Notes under the pieces: generated by a model
Seen by the model: the letters and a program-made list of their open reading frames with translations, nothing else
Databases searched by the model: none
Told to the model about the DNA's origin: nothing
Source: Terriglobia bacterium
Lineage (GTDB): Bacteria > Acidobacteriota > Terriglobia > UBA7540
Length of the DNA stretch: 6,036 bases
NCBI GenBank assembly: GCA_030036915.1
Contig: JASHSC010000228.1
Span: 1-6,036 of the forward strand
Reading direction: 5' to 3'
Shown: piece by piece, positions 1-5,674 of the stretch
Position numbering within the stretch: the first letter of the stretch is position 1
Layout: the number at the start of each line of letters is the position of its first letter
Translations under genes and position numbers: made by a program

Positions 1-258
1 CACGACGTTGACGATGACGTCCCAATTGCCCTTCAGCAAGAAGTCGCGCGTGACTTTCTCCACCGCCGCGCACGACGCCAGCGAATAAATGCCCGGCAGG
101 TCGACCAGGTCGAGCACTTCGCCGTCCAGGCGTGCCTGTCCGTGCGTGTATTCCACGGTGGTGCCGGCAAAATTTGAGGTAAGCGAACGGTAGCCGGCCA
201 CCGCGTTGAACAGCGTGCTTTTGCCCGAATTGGGTTGGCCGACCAGTGCGATTTTCAC
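1..258 (-). CDS. feoB: Ferrous iron transporter FeoB, N-terminal G domain (partial, runs off left edge)
   Basis: FeoB is the inner-membrane Fe(II) permease with a cytoplasmic GTPase domain at its N-terminus. Only the first 86 codons are present; the transport domain lies outside the window. The visible part is a clear FeoB G domain: the G1/P-loop GQPNSGKST is at residues 7-15, followed by LFNA; a G2-like NFAGTTVE is at 29-36 (the family usually has NxPGxTVE); and the G3 motif DLPG is at 53-56, followed by IYSL. The start is GTG at 258, whose bases overlap the TGA stop of feoA (GTGA, 258-255), so the pair is translationally coupled. No closer ATG exists, and the P-loop begins seven residues in, as is normal for FeoB. 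Identification is firm; completeness cannot be judged. Confidence 0.95.
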   Translation of the reverse strand, partial: MKIALVGQPNSGKSTLFNAVAGYRSLTSNFAGTTVEYTHGQARLDGEVLDLVDLPGIYSLASCAAVEKVTRDFLLKGNWDVIVNVV

Positions 259-512
259 GACAAGATTTCGACTCGAACTTTTTCCGCCAGTTGCTTGCCA
301 ATGGCCACATGCGAGCCCTGATTGTCAACCACCAGGGGTCCGCCAAACGGAGCGCGGTGCAGCACTCGGACGCGGTCACCAGTTTGAATCCCCATCTGAT
401 TGAATGACCGGCGAACCTGCAAGTCCCCCGTGATCAATAGGATCCTCAAATCGGCGGAGTCTCCCGCTTCATAAAGGCTGAGTTTTGATGTCGAATCCGT
501 GATGCGACGCAT
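255..512 (-). CDS. feoA: FeoA, small SH3-like partner of FeoB
   Basis: This 85-residue protein has the size and pattern of FeoA, a cytoplasmic SH3-fold protein that assists FeoB-dependent Fe(II) uptake. The core starts near residue 10 (SKLSLYEAGDSADL). It continues through the family's glycine turn and basic helix (TGDLQVRRSFNQMGIQTGDRVRVLHRAP, residues 28-55) and ends with a GGPLVV strand (56-61) and HVAIGKQLAEKVRVEI (68-83). The ATG at 512 is the only reasonable start; I see no strong Shine-Dalgarno before it, which is a weak point. The stop overlaps the feoB GTG by four bases, the classic feoAB arrangement. I found no convincing Fur box upstream, so iron control cannot be claimed from this sequence. 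Confidence 0.92.
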   Translation of the reverse strand: MRRITDSTSKLSLYEAGDSADLRILLITGDLQVRRSFNQMGIQTGDRVRVLHRAPFGGPLVVDNQGSHVAIGKQLAEKVRVEILS

Positions 513-699
513 ACACGGACAAATAGAGCAATTTTGTTTCCATCAAGCCACAGCCTTTGGAACCCGCTAAGAACACATGTCTTGCATCGATGCGGGGATA
601 TGCCCGTGGATGACAAGGATTTTCAAACCTTCGTTACGAGCAGGATTGCACGAAGTGGCGTGAGGCCATAACCCAAAGTGGGCAACTGCGAGGCGCCGG

Positions 700-717
700 T
701 TCAAAAGCGCTTTTGAA
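700..717. repeat. 18-bp perfect palindrome
   Basis: TTCAAAAGCGCTTTTGAA is self-complementary across all nine base pairs, with its centre between 708 and 709. It sits about 190 bp upstream of feoA and about 200 bp downstream of the Fis-like gene's stop. A perfect dyad of this length in non-coding DNA is more likely an operator for a dimeric protein than a terminator: there is no loop and no T-run beyond the arms. The regulator is unknown. Confidence 0.5.
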
Positions 718-782
718 AATCACTCGAAGCACGTACGTGACAAAGTTAAATTACGCAAGGGAGACAGTGTGAAGCTTCGGAA

Positions 783-850
783 GCGCGATTCGATGCCCAA
801 GACCGGGAAGAAAGCGCTGATTAACTCCAAAGCATGAGGTCGAATCGCGC
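783..850. repeat. 11-bp inverted repeat with 46-bp spacer
   Basis: GCGCGATTCGA at 783-793 is repeated in reverse complement as TCGAATCGCGC at 840-850, with no mismatch. The arms could pair in RNA as a long stem with a large loop, or be two separate half-sites. They flank the 3' half of the short basic reading frame that ends at 837. Function is unknown. Confidence 0.45.
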
Positions 851-918
851 AGTGACAGCGGGCCGCGGCGCCTCTTGCGGAGGATTATCCGAGCCAAACT
901 GTTGGCCAGCTCAGGAAA

Positions 919-1218
919 CTAGGCCGCTTTGGCGGCAGGGCTGGCAGCGCCCTTCTTTCCCAGGTGGCGACGAATTGTCCGAGGATTAATCTTCAGCAGT
1001 TCCGCCGCTCGCAGACGGTTCTTATGCGCATATTGCAGAACCCGCATTATTACCGCGTCATTGATTTCCCGCATGGAGGTTCCGAACGGGAATGTCAGCG
1101 TAAATGTGGGCTTAACCTCAACGGGAGTAACTTCGTCATTCAGTCGAGTGACCGGCCCATGGCTCCCAGAAATCTCCCTGACTCCCACCGGACCTTGAAA
1201 ATCTGTAAATGCCTTCAT
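919..1218 (-). CDS. Stand-alone Fis-type helix-turn-helix DNA-binding protein
   Basis: This 99-residue protein ends in a Fis/NtrC-type HTH (HTH_8 family). Residues 49-87 run MREINDAVIMRVLQYA, then HKNRLRAAELLKINPR and TIRRHLGKK, matching the usual pattern of a long first helix, then N-x-x-x-A-A-x-L-L, then the recognition helix. The first half (1-48) has no AAA+ ATPase or receiver domain, so this is not a full sigma-54 activator; it is a short DNA-binding protein of unknown target. The tail is alanine/lysine-rich (88-99). I place the start at ATG 1218 because GGGAGG (1229-1224) lies five bases upstream; a longer frame to 1368 has no such site and would bring in residues without family features. 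It is transcribed away from resB and may act on the divergent region between them, or on itself; this is inference. Confidence 0.82.
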   Translation of the reverse strand: MKAFTDFQGPVGVREISGSHGPVTRLNDEVTPVEVKPTFTLTFPFGTSMREINDAVIMRVLQYAHKNRLRAAELLKINPRTIRRHLGKKGAASPAAKAA

Positions 1219-1318
1219 GGTGTCCTCCCAAAATCCAGTCGTTAGTCTTACAGCTGCCTTCCTTATGTGCATTTTTGGTTCCATTCTCGGATAGCTGGAA
1301 GTCGTTAAGATTCCGGGG

Positions 1319-1347
1319 ACGATAACAGCATTGCGGGTTCTCCCCAA
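1319..1347 (-). promoter_or_regulatory. Candidate promoter for the Fis-like gene
   Basis: On the minus strand, TTGGGG (1347-1342) is followed after 17 bases by TATCGT (1324-1319), with TG one base before it, as in an extended -10. It would start RNA near 1312, giving a leader of about 95 bases before ATG 1218. Each box is an imperfect match, so this rests mainly on spacing and on the dyad that abuts the -35. Confidence 0.25.
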
Positions 1348-1348
1348 G

Positions 1349-1370
1349 AATTGGGTCTCTACACCCAATT
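1349..1370. promoter_or_regulatory. Dyad operator candidate (8-6-8)
   Basis: AATTGGGT (1349-1356) and ACCCAATT (1363-1370) are exact reverse complements with a six-base spacer. The dyad lies one base upstream of the candidate -35 of the Fis-like gene and about 195 bp upstream of the resB start. Such placement suits a dimeric regulator; the adjacent Fis-type protein is the obvious candidate binder, by inference. Confidence 0.45.
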
Positions 1371-1564
1371 GCCTGCGAGTTTTGCCCCCAGATGGCGTCG
1401 CTGCCCGGTCCTTATCCCTACCCTGCGGGATAGTCCGCCCGAATTCGCGTCCATTTTCAAGCGATCAAGAATTCCAGACATTTTTGCCAAATCGGCAATA
1501 GAGATGCTCAGCAGGAGTGTGCGCTGCAGTTAGAAGGCACGGGATGCATGAAACGGAGTATTAC

Positions 1565-3013
1565 ATGACTAATTGTCGTTCCGGTCTCGACAAGTTCCTG
1601 CAATTCTTCGGCTCGTTGCGGTTCGGATTGTGGCTGCTCGGACTGCTGTCTACGGCCACGATACTGGGAACTTTCATTCTCCAGCGGCCCATGGCCGAGG
1701 AAGGTCAAATCGAGCAAGTTTACGCCCCACAGGTGGTGAGCCTGCTAAATGCCCTCGGCCTATTTGATGTCTTCCACACGTGGTGGTTCATTCTGCTCCT
1801 GGGCCTTTTGGGTGCAAACATCACATTGGCCTCCATTGAGCGCTTCCCGCAAGTGTGGCGCTTCTACGCGCGGCCCCATTTCCTCGCCGACGCCGCTTTC
1901 ATTCGCGCTCTGCCTTTCCAGCGGGAAATCCCGCTTGGGCCGCACACCCCGCACCAAGCCATGCGGCTCGCCATTCTTAAGTTGGTCAGGAGCGGTTACC
2001 CACCGCGGCAGGAGATTCTCTCCCAAGGCACCCTTTACATTGAAAAGCACCGGCTGGTGCGCCTTGCTCCCTACATTGTCCATTCCAGCCTGCTGATCAT
2101 CTTTGCCGGAGCGATGATCGACGGATCACACGGTTTCAAGGGATTCATCAGGCTGCGGCCCGGTAGTAGCACCGACGTGGTCGAGCCGCTGACCACGCCG
2201 GGCGCAAACCGCCAACTCGATTTCACCTTGCGCTGCGACGCCACCGGCATGGATGCCTACGCGGACGGCTCGCCACGGCAATACTGGAGCCAGCTCGCCG
2301 TATTGGAAAACGGTCGCGTGATGGCGCAGAAAAGGATTCACGTGAACGACCCGCTCACCTACAAGGGTGTGCGATTTTTCCAAGCCTCTTACACCCCATC
2401 GGGAATTCCCCGCAGGCTGGTGATGGAAGCGAGTTGGGCGGAGAACGGAGTTGCGCGCCGCCAGGTGCTGACGCTGTTTCCTGGTCATCCGGTGCCACTG
2501 GGCGGTCAGGGCGCCGTGGTCGGGCTGATTGATTTCCTGCCCGACTTCGTCCTGCAGGGAAATGAAATCAGCAGCCGCTCGATGGAGCCGCGAAATCCGG
2601 CTATTCACCTGCAGGTGGCTCGCCCCGGCATCGGCCTCAGCAATGCCTGGATCATGCCGAAGTCGACCGAAATCACTTCACCCAACGATACCGGCGTCAG
2701 CTTCCGCATGGTGAGCGTGGAAATGGACGTGTCGACCGGCCTGCAAGTGGCGCACGAGCCCGGGCAATGGCTGATTTGGATCGGCTGCCTGCTCCTGACC
2801 GCCGGTTTGATGATGGCCTTGTACCTTTCCCACATTCGAATCTGGGGCATCGTGTCGGAAAACCGTGAGGGGCAACCAGTCTTGCTGCTGGGTGGGCAGC
2901 CCAGCAAGTATCGTGAAAATTTTGAGCGGAAATTCCAAGAATTGAGCGGACGGGTGGAATCCGCCCTGGCTGCGGTGAGTGCCGCAGAGGAGAAAAACCA
3001 GCAAGCGGCGTAA
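1565..3013 (+). CDS. resB: Cytochrome c biogenesis protein ResB (Ccs1), heme-handling subunit of the System II synthase
   Basis: ResB pairs with CcsA/ResC to deliver heme to apocytochrome c outside the cytoplasmic membrane. The 482-residue product has the family layout. TM1 is at 20-40 after a GSLRFGLWLLG entry and TM2 at 73-92. TM3 is at about 169-186 and carries His173 (APYIVHSSLLIIFAGA). A large external domain spans about 187-400, and TM4 at 402-423 ends in SHIRIWG with His423. The external domain has the ResB signature VNDPLTYKGVRFFQASY (260-276). The histidines in TM3 and TM4 are in the places expected for heme-ligand candidates. The frame is open from GTG 1517 and has an ATG at 1544, but I choose ATG 1565: GGAG (1555-1558) is six bases upstream and the protein then starts near TM1 as usual. 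ccsA follows 65 bases later in the same direction. The C-terminal tail (440-482) is charged and cytoplasmic. Confidence 0.93.
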   Translation: MTNCRSGLDKFLQFFGSLRFGLWLLGLLSTATILGTFILQRPMAEEGQIEQVYAPQVVSLLNALGLFDVFHTWWFILLLGLLGANITLASIERFPQVWRFYARPHFLADAAFIRALPFQREIPLGPHTPHQAMRLAILKLVRSGYPPRQEILSQGTLYIEKHRLVRLAPYIVHSSLLIIFAGAMIDGSHGFKGFIRLRPGSSTDVVEPLTTPGANRQLDFTLRCDATGMDAYADGSPRQYWSQLAVLENGRVMAQKRIHVNDPLTYKGVRFFQASYTPSGIPRRLVMEASWAENGVARRQVLTLFPGHPVPLGGQGAVVGLIDFLPDFVLQGNEISSRSMEPRNPAIHLQVARPGIGLSNAWIMPKSTEITSPNDTGVSFRMVSVEMDVSTGLQVAHEPGQWLIWIGCLLLTAGLMMALYLSHIRIWGIVSENREGQPVLLLGGQPSKYRENFERKFQELSGRVESALAAVSAAEEKNQQAA

Positions 3014-3078
3014 GCGGTTCAGATCCACCGGCGCGGACGGCGCGCAGAGAAAACTGAAACCATTGGGAGAAATGAACC

Positions 3079-4506
3079 ATGGCAAAAGCAATGACTCAGA
3101 CGTCGGAGCACAGCCGCCTGAGCGCGGCAAGCTGGACTTCACTGATCGTCAGCGTAGGGTCGTTCACCCTGCTGGCGATCTCCGTTCCGCATTTGATTGG
3201 CGATGAAGGGTGGTGGTCCGGTGAAACGGCTGGTGAGAAATTCCTGTTTGTGGCGCTCATCGCCTACCTCGGCGCTTCGGTGTTGTACGGGACCTCGGCG
3301 GCTTGGCGCCAGACGGATTTGTACGAGCGCGCCAGGTGGTTCGCCCGCTGCGGATTGATACTCCACACTGTGGCCATCCTCGCGCGCTGGGCGAGCTCCG
3401 GCCACGCGCCGCTCTCCGACATTTATGAAATGGTGCTGGTTTTCTCCTGGGCGGTGGTGGTGTTCAACACGGTGGCGGAGTGGAGACTCAAGCTGCCCGC
3501 GCTCGGAGCCATCACGCTGCCCATCGCCGCGCTGGCGCTGATCCTGATGCAGGTTTTGCCGAGCGAAATCCATCCGCTTGTGCCGGCGCTGCAATCCACC
3601 TGGCTGCAGATTCATGTGACACTGGCCATGCTCAGCTATGCGGGATTTACGATTTCGTTTGCAGTGGCGCTTCTCTACCTGATCAAGGACGGTGTGGCGC
3701 CCCAATCCTTCCTGGGTTGGTGCTCGGCGCTTGTGATTGGCGTATACGGAACCATCGTCGCCACGTCCGTGAACGGCAGCATGGCGCTCATGCTGGCCGC
3801 CTGGGACCCAGCCGCGCGGGCGAAGGTCATGGTCGGCCCGCGGCAACCCCTGATGGTGCCACTAGATTCGCTGGGCTGGCCGTTTGTCATCGTCCTGGTG
3901 CTCGCCCTTGGTAGCTTGATTTTGAACCTCGCAATGCGATTCTCGGATTTCCCCGAGCGCTGGGATCATTTGGCCATGGGCTCGTTTCTGGCGACCCTTG
4001 CCACCCAAGTGGTGGCGATGGCTTTGTTGCTTGTGAAGGTAAATGACGGCCCTTATTACCTGCCCCAATACGCTGAAGGGTTTGAAGTGCGGCTGGCCAA
4101 CAGCCCCTTCCTGCTCGCGGGCGTGGCCATGACCCTGATTGCTGCACTCGCCGCGATTGTGCTGGATTGGAAATATAATTCCATCTCCGCCTACCTGCCC
4201 AGCCGTGACTCGCTGGATAATCTGATCTACAGGACCGTGGCGATTTCCTTCCCGCTGCTGACGTTCATGATTATCGCCGGCGCTTACTGGGCCAATCGCA
4301 CCTGGGGGGCGTATTGGAGTTGGGATCCGAAGGAAGATTGGGCGCTCATCACTTGGCTGACCTATGCCGGATACCTCCACATGCGGCTCACGCGCGGCTG
4401 GCGGGGCCGCCGCTCCGCTTACTTCGCCATTCTGGGGTTCGGGATTGTGATGTTTACATTCTTCGGCGTCACCTACCTGCTGCCGGGATTGCATGCGTAT
4501 GCTTGA
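3079..4506 (+). CDS. ccsA: Cytochrome c synthase subunit CcsA/ResC, WWD-domain protein with enlarged central region
   Basis: This polytopic protein is the heme-lyase half of the System II complex. The WWD heme-binding signature WGAYWSWDPKEDWALITW spans residues 409-426, preceded by the family segment GAYWANR (401-407). Conserved histidines are at 179 (LQIHV), 434 (YLHMR) and 472 (GLHAYA, at the C-terminus). The first half has the family motif APLSDIYEM (110-118). At 475 residues it is longer than the usual roughly 300-400. The extra length lies between His179 and the WWD motif, about 205-370, with hydrophobic segments near 212-232, 267-287, 299-319 and 343-363. GGGAG (3065-3069) lies nine bases before ATG 3079, supporting the start. 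It is co-oriented with resB at a 65-base gap, so the two are almost surely one operon. Confidence 0.94.
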   Translation: MAKAMTQTSEHSRLSAASWTSLIVSVGSFTLLAISVPHLIGDEGWWSGETAGEKFLFVALIAYLGASVLYGTSAAWRQTDLYERARWFARCGLILHTVAILARWASSGHAPLSDIYEMVLVFSWAVVVFNTVAEWRLKLPALGAITLPIAALALILMQVLPSEIHPLVPALQSTWLQIHVTLAMLSYAGFTISFAVALLYLIKDGVAPQSFLGWCSALVIGVYGTIVATSVNGSMALMLAAWDPAARAKVMVGPRQPLMVPLDSLGWPFVIVLVLALGSLILNLAMRFSDFPERWDHLAMGSFLATLATQVVAMALLLVKVNDGPYYLPQYAEGFEVRLANSPFLLAGVAMTLIAALAAIVLDWKYNSISAYLPSRDSLDNLIYRTVAISFPLLTFMIIAGAYWANRTWGAYWSWDPKEDWALITWLTYAGYLHMRLTRGWRGRRSAYFAILGFGIVMFTFFGVTYLLPGLHAYA

Positions 4507-4724
4507 GACACGACTGTCACACCGCGTGATCAGAATGCCCGAAATCCGCTAGCGTCAAGCATCTTTCAGTGGGGCTTTGTCCCTTTCTTCACAAGACTGC
4601 ATTCGTCGATCCGCGTCGAGTCACGATCCATTCTTTGTTGAATTTCTGATCATGAGGTGTTGTGTTGTACAACGGTTGAACTTCTCGAATGAATTCAGGC
4701 CCTAAGCGTCGGATTGACGGAACC

Positions 4725-4739
4725 CAGTGAAAATCACTG
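4725..4739. promoter_or_regulatory. Small dyad, possible operator
   Basis: CAGTGA and TCACTG are exact reverse complements around AAA. The dyad lies about 35 bp upstream of the candidate -35 box at 4776. A TTGACG at 4714-4719 just before it might instead be a -35 with the weak partner TGCATA (4738-4743) 18 bases on, which would put the dyad between the boxes. Short dyads occur by chance, so confidence is low. Confidence 0.3.
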
Positions 4740-4775
4740 CATAGAATTGCAACAGAGGCCCCGAATTCAGTCCAT

Positions 4776-4804
4776 TTGTTCGCTTCTTTTTCCGCACGAA
4801 TAAT
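4776..4804 (+). promoter_or_regulatory. Candidate promoter for the GcvH-like operon
   Basis: TTGTTC (4776-4781) and AATAAT (4799-4804) are separated by 17 bases. The -10 matches the sigma-70 consensus at five of six positions, the -35 at only three. RNA would start near 4811, leaving a leader of about 140 bases to the preferred start at 4954. This is the best promoter-like pair I found in the gap, but unproven. Confidence 0.3.
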
Positions 4805-4953
4805 TTGCTCTAACGCTCACGGTCCATTGCCCTTGCCCTCCATCCAGTATGCACTTCTTTGCTGCCGAATATGGGTTGCCACCTGCCTTTACTCAGGTTG
4901 AAGTTCGAGTGGTCCGCTTCGCAGGAAGGTGGCGGAACATCGCGAGGTGGCAC

Positions 4954-5631
4954 ATGGTTCTCATCCTGGTTGTAGCAATGTTTGTTCTGTTCGTTGCGTT
5001 TGACTACTTCGTGGAGCAGCGGCTCGCGGACCGCGTCGCAGCCACGCCAATGGGACCGAAAGTGCGGGAGCCGAGCCCAATCGCTGCCATGAACATCGTG
5101 GGTGGGTTTCAAACACCCGCCACCCTTGCCTACCACATGGGTCATGCCTGGGCGTCGAAGGAATCGCCCCGCCGCGTGCGCGTGGGCCTGGACGATTTCG
5201 CCGCCCGCCTGGTTGGCACGATTGATCAAATCGATCTGCCGTCGCGTGGCCGCTGGCTGCGTCAAGGCGAGCGCGGCTGGACAATTGCCCGGGGCGACCA
5301 TCGCTTTGACATGCTCTCCCCCATTGAGGGCGAGGTCATCGACGTCAATCCCGAAATTCTGCGTGACCCGTCTCTGGCTCATCGCGACCCTTACGGCGCC
5401 GGCTGGCTCATGACCGTCGATGCTCCAGGCGTGGAGGGCAACATGAAGAATCTGCTCCACGACCGCCTGGCGCAGCGCTGGATGGAGGAATCCGCGCGCT
5501 CGCTCCACACACGCCTCAATCCCGGCTCGGAAGCGCGGCTTCAGGATGGAGGTCACGCCGTTGACGATATCCTGAAACTGGTCCCCGAACCAGAATGGGA
5601 GAAATTCGTGCGGGAAATGTTGCTCTCGTAG
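4954..5631 (+). CDS. Membrane-anchored GcvH-like protein without the lipoyl lysine, with C-terminal extension
   Basis: The 225-residue product starts with a membrane segment (2-19) and a linker. A domain with the glycine-cleavage H-protein pattern follows: HMGHAW (61-66), VRVGLDDFAARLVG (75-88), IDLP (93-96), MLSPIEGEVIDVNPEIL (120-136) and DPYGAGWLMTV (145-155). In true GcvH the lipoate-bearing lysine lies eight residues before the SP proline; here that place is Asp115 (ARGDHRFDM), with no lysine nearby. Lipoylation is therefore not expected and a glycine-cleavage role is unlikely. About 70 residues beyond the domain (158-225, NLLHDRLAQRWMEES, then QDGGHAVDD) are not part of GcvH. ATG 4954 is preferred because GAGG (4944-4947) is six bases upstream and the protein then begins like its neighbour; the frame is open from ATG 4849, which would add 35 residues. 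It is probably cotranscribed with the gene 43 bases downstream. The exact role is unknown; an accessory role in a membrane redox complex is inference. Confidence 0.8.
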   Translation: MVLILVVAMFVLFVAFDYFVEQRLADRVAATPMGPKVREPSPIAAMNIVGGFQTPATLAYHMGHAWASKESPRRVRVGLDDFAARLVGTIDQIDLPSRGRWLRQGERGWTIARGDHRFDMLSPIEGEVIDVNPEILRDPSLAHRDPYGAGWLMTVDAPGVEGNMKNLLHDRLAQRWMEESARSLHTRLNPGSEARLQDGGHAVDDILKLVPEPEWEKFVREMLLS

Positions 5632-5674
5632 TCGTGTCCAGATTTCAAGGAGCCCGTTGTACAGGAGGGTCATC

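Larger units (their letters stand above)
513..918. other. Intergenic gap between the Fis-like gene and feoA
   Basis: No gene is supported here. The gap contains an 18-bp perfect palindrome (700-717) and an 11-bp inverted repeat with a 46-bp spacer (783-793 and 840-850). It also has a plus-strand reading frame running from ATG 577 to TGA 661-663, then open again in the same frame to TGA 835-837. That second stretch encodes a strongly basic peptide ending KKALINSKA, and a GTG at 769 with GGGAG a few bases upstream could start a 22-residue version. I do not recognise it; it may be chance or a gene remnant. The feoAB promoter must lie in the right-hand-to-left direction within 513-918, but no confident -35/-10 pair stood out. 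Confidence 0.5.
1219..1564. other. Divergent control region between the Fis-like gene and resB
   Basis: This stretch separates two outward-reading genes, so it should hold promoters for both. It contains the dyad at 1349-1370, a candidate leftward promoter (1319-1347), a short hairpin TATCCC/GGGATA (1413-1418 and 1427-1432) and a small TTGCC/GGCAA dyad (1484-1498). I see no convincing -35/-10 pair for resB. The plus-strand frame through 1351-1533 looks like chance: no ribosome site and no recognisable product. Confidence 0.5.
4507..4953. other. Intergenic gap between ccsA and the GcvH-like genes
   Basis: No gene is supported in this stretch if the next gene starts at 4954. I see no intrinsic terminator with a T-run after ccsA. 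It holds a 10-bp palindrome GTTGTACAAC (4664-4673), a 6-3-6 dyad (4725-4739) and a candidate promoter (4776-4804). The downstream frame is also open from an ATG at 4849, but that ATG has no ribosome site. Confidence 0.5.

Noticed and set aside
1219..1368. N-terminal extension of the Fis-like protein to ATG 1368
   Set aside because: The extra 50 residues have no family feature, the start lacks a ribosome site, and it would place the dyad and candidate promoter inside or at the edge of coding sequence. ATG 1218 has a strong GGGAGG site.
1392..1407. Sigma-54-like promoter (TGGCGTCGCTGCC)
   Set aside because: The GG to GC spacing is too short for a -24/-12 element, so the resemblance is not meaningful.
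1413..1432. TATCCC/GGGATA hairpin as a terminator
   Set aside because: The arms are only six bases, the loop is eight, no T-run follows on either strand, and it lies upstream of both flanking genes, where a terminator is not expected.
1517..1564. GTG 1517 or ATG 1544 as the resB start
   Set aside because: GTG 1517 has no spaced Shine-Dalgarno sequence; ATG 1544 has only a weak AAGG. ATG 1565 has GGAG six bases upstream and gives the usual ResB N-terminus.
2126..3142. Minus-strand open frames opposite resB and the resB-ccsA junction
   Set aside because: They are shadows of resB; the plus-strand product carries the ResB signature and membrane segments throughout.
3139..4494. Minus-strand open frames (235 and 210 codons) opposite ccsA
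   Set aside because: They lie entirely inside ccsA, have compositions rich in H, R, G and Q typical of antisense frames, and show no motif.
4954..5631. True glycine cleavage H protein (gcvH)
   Set aside because: The lipoyl lysine is missing, the protein has a membrane anchor and a long C-terminal extension, and no gcvT or gcvP is adjacent.
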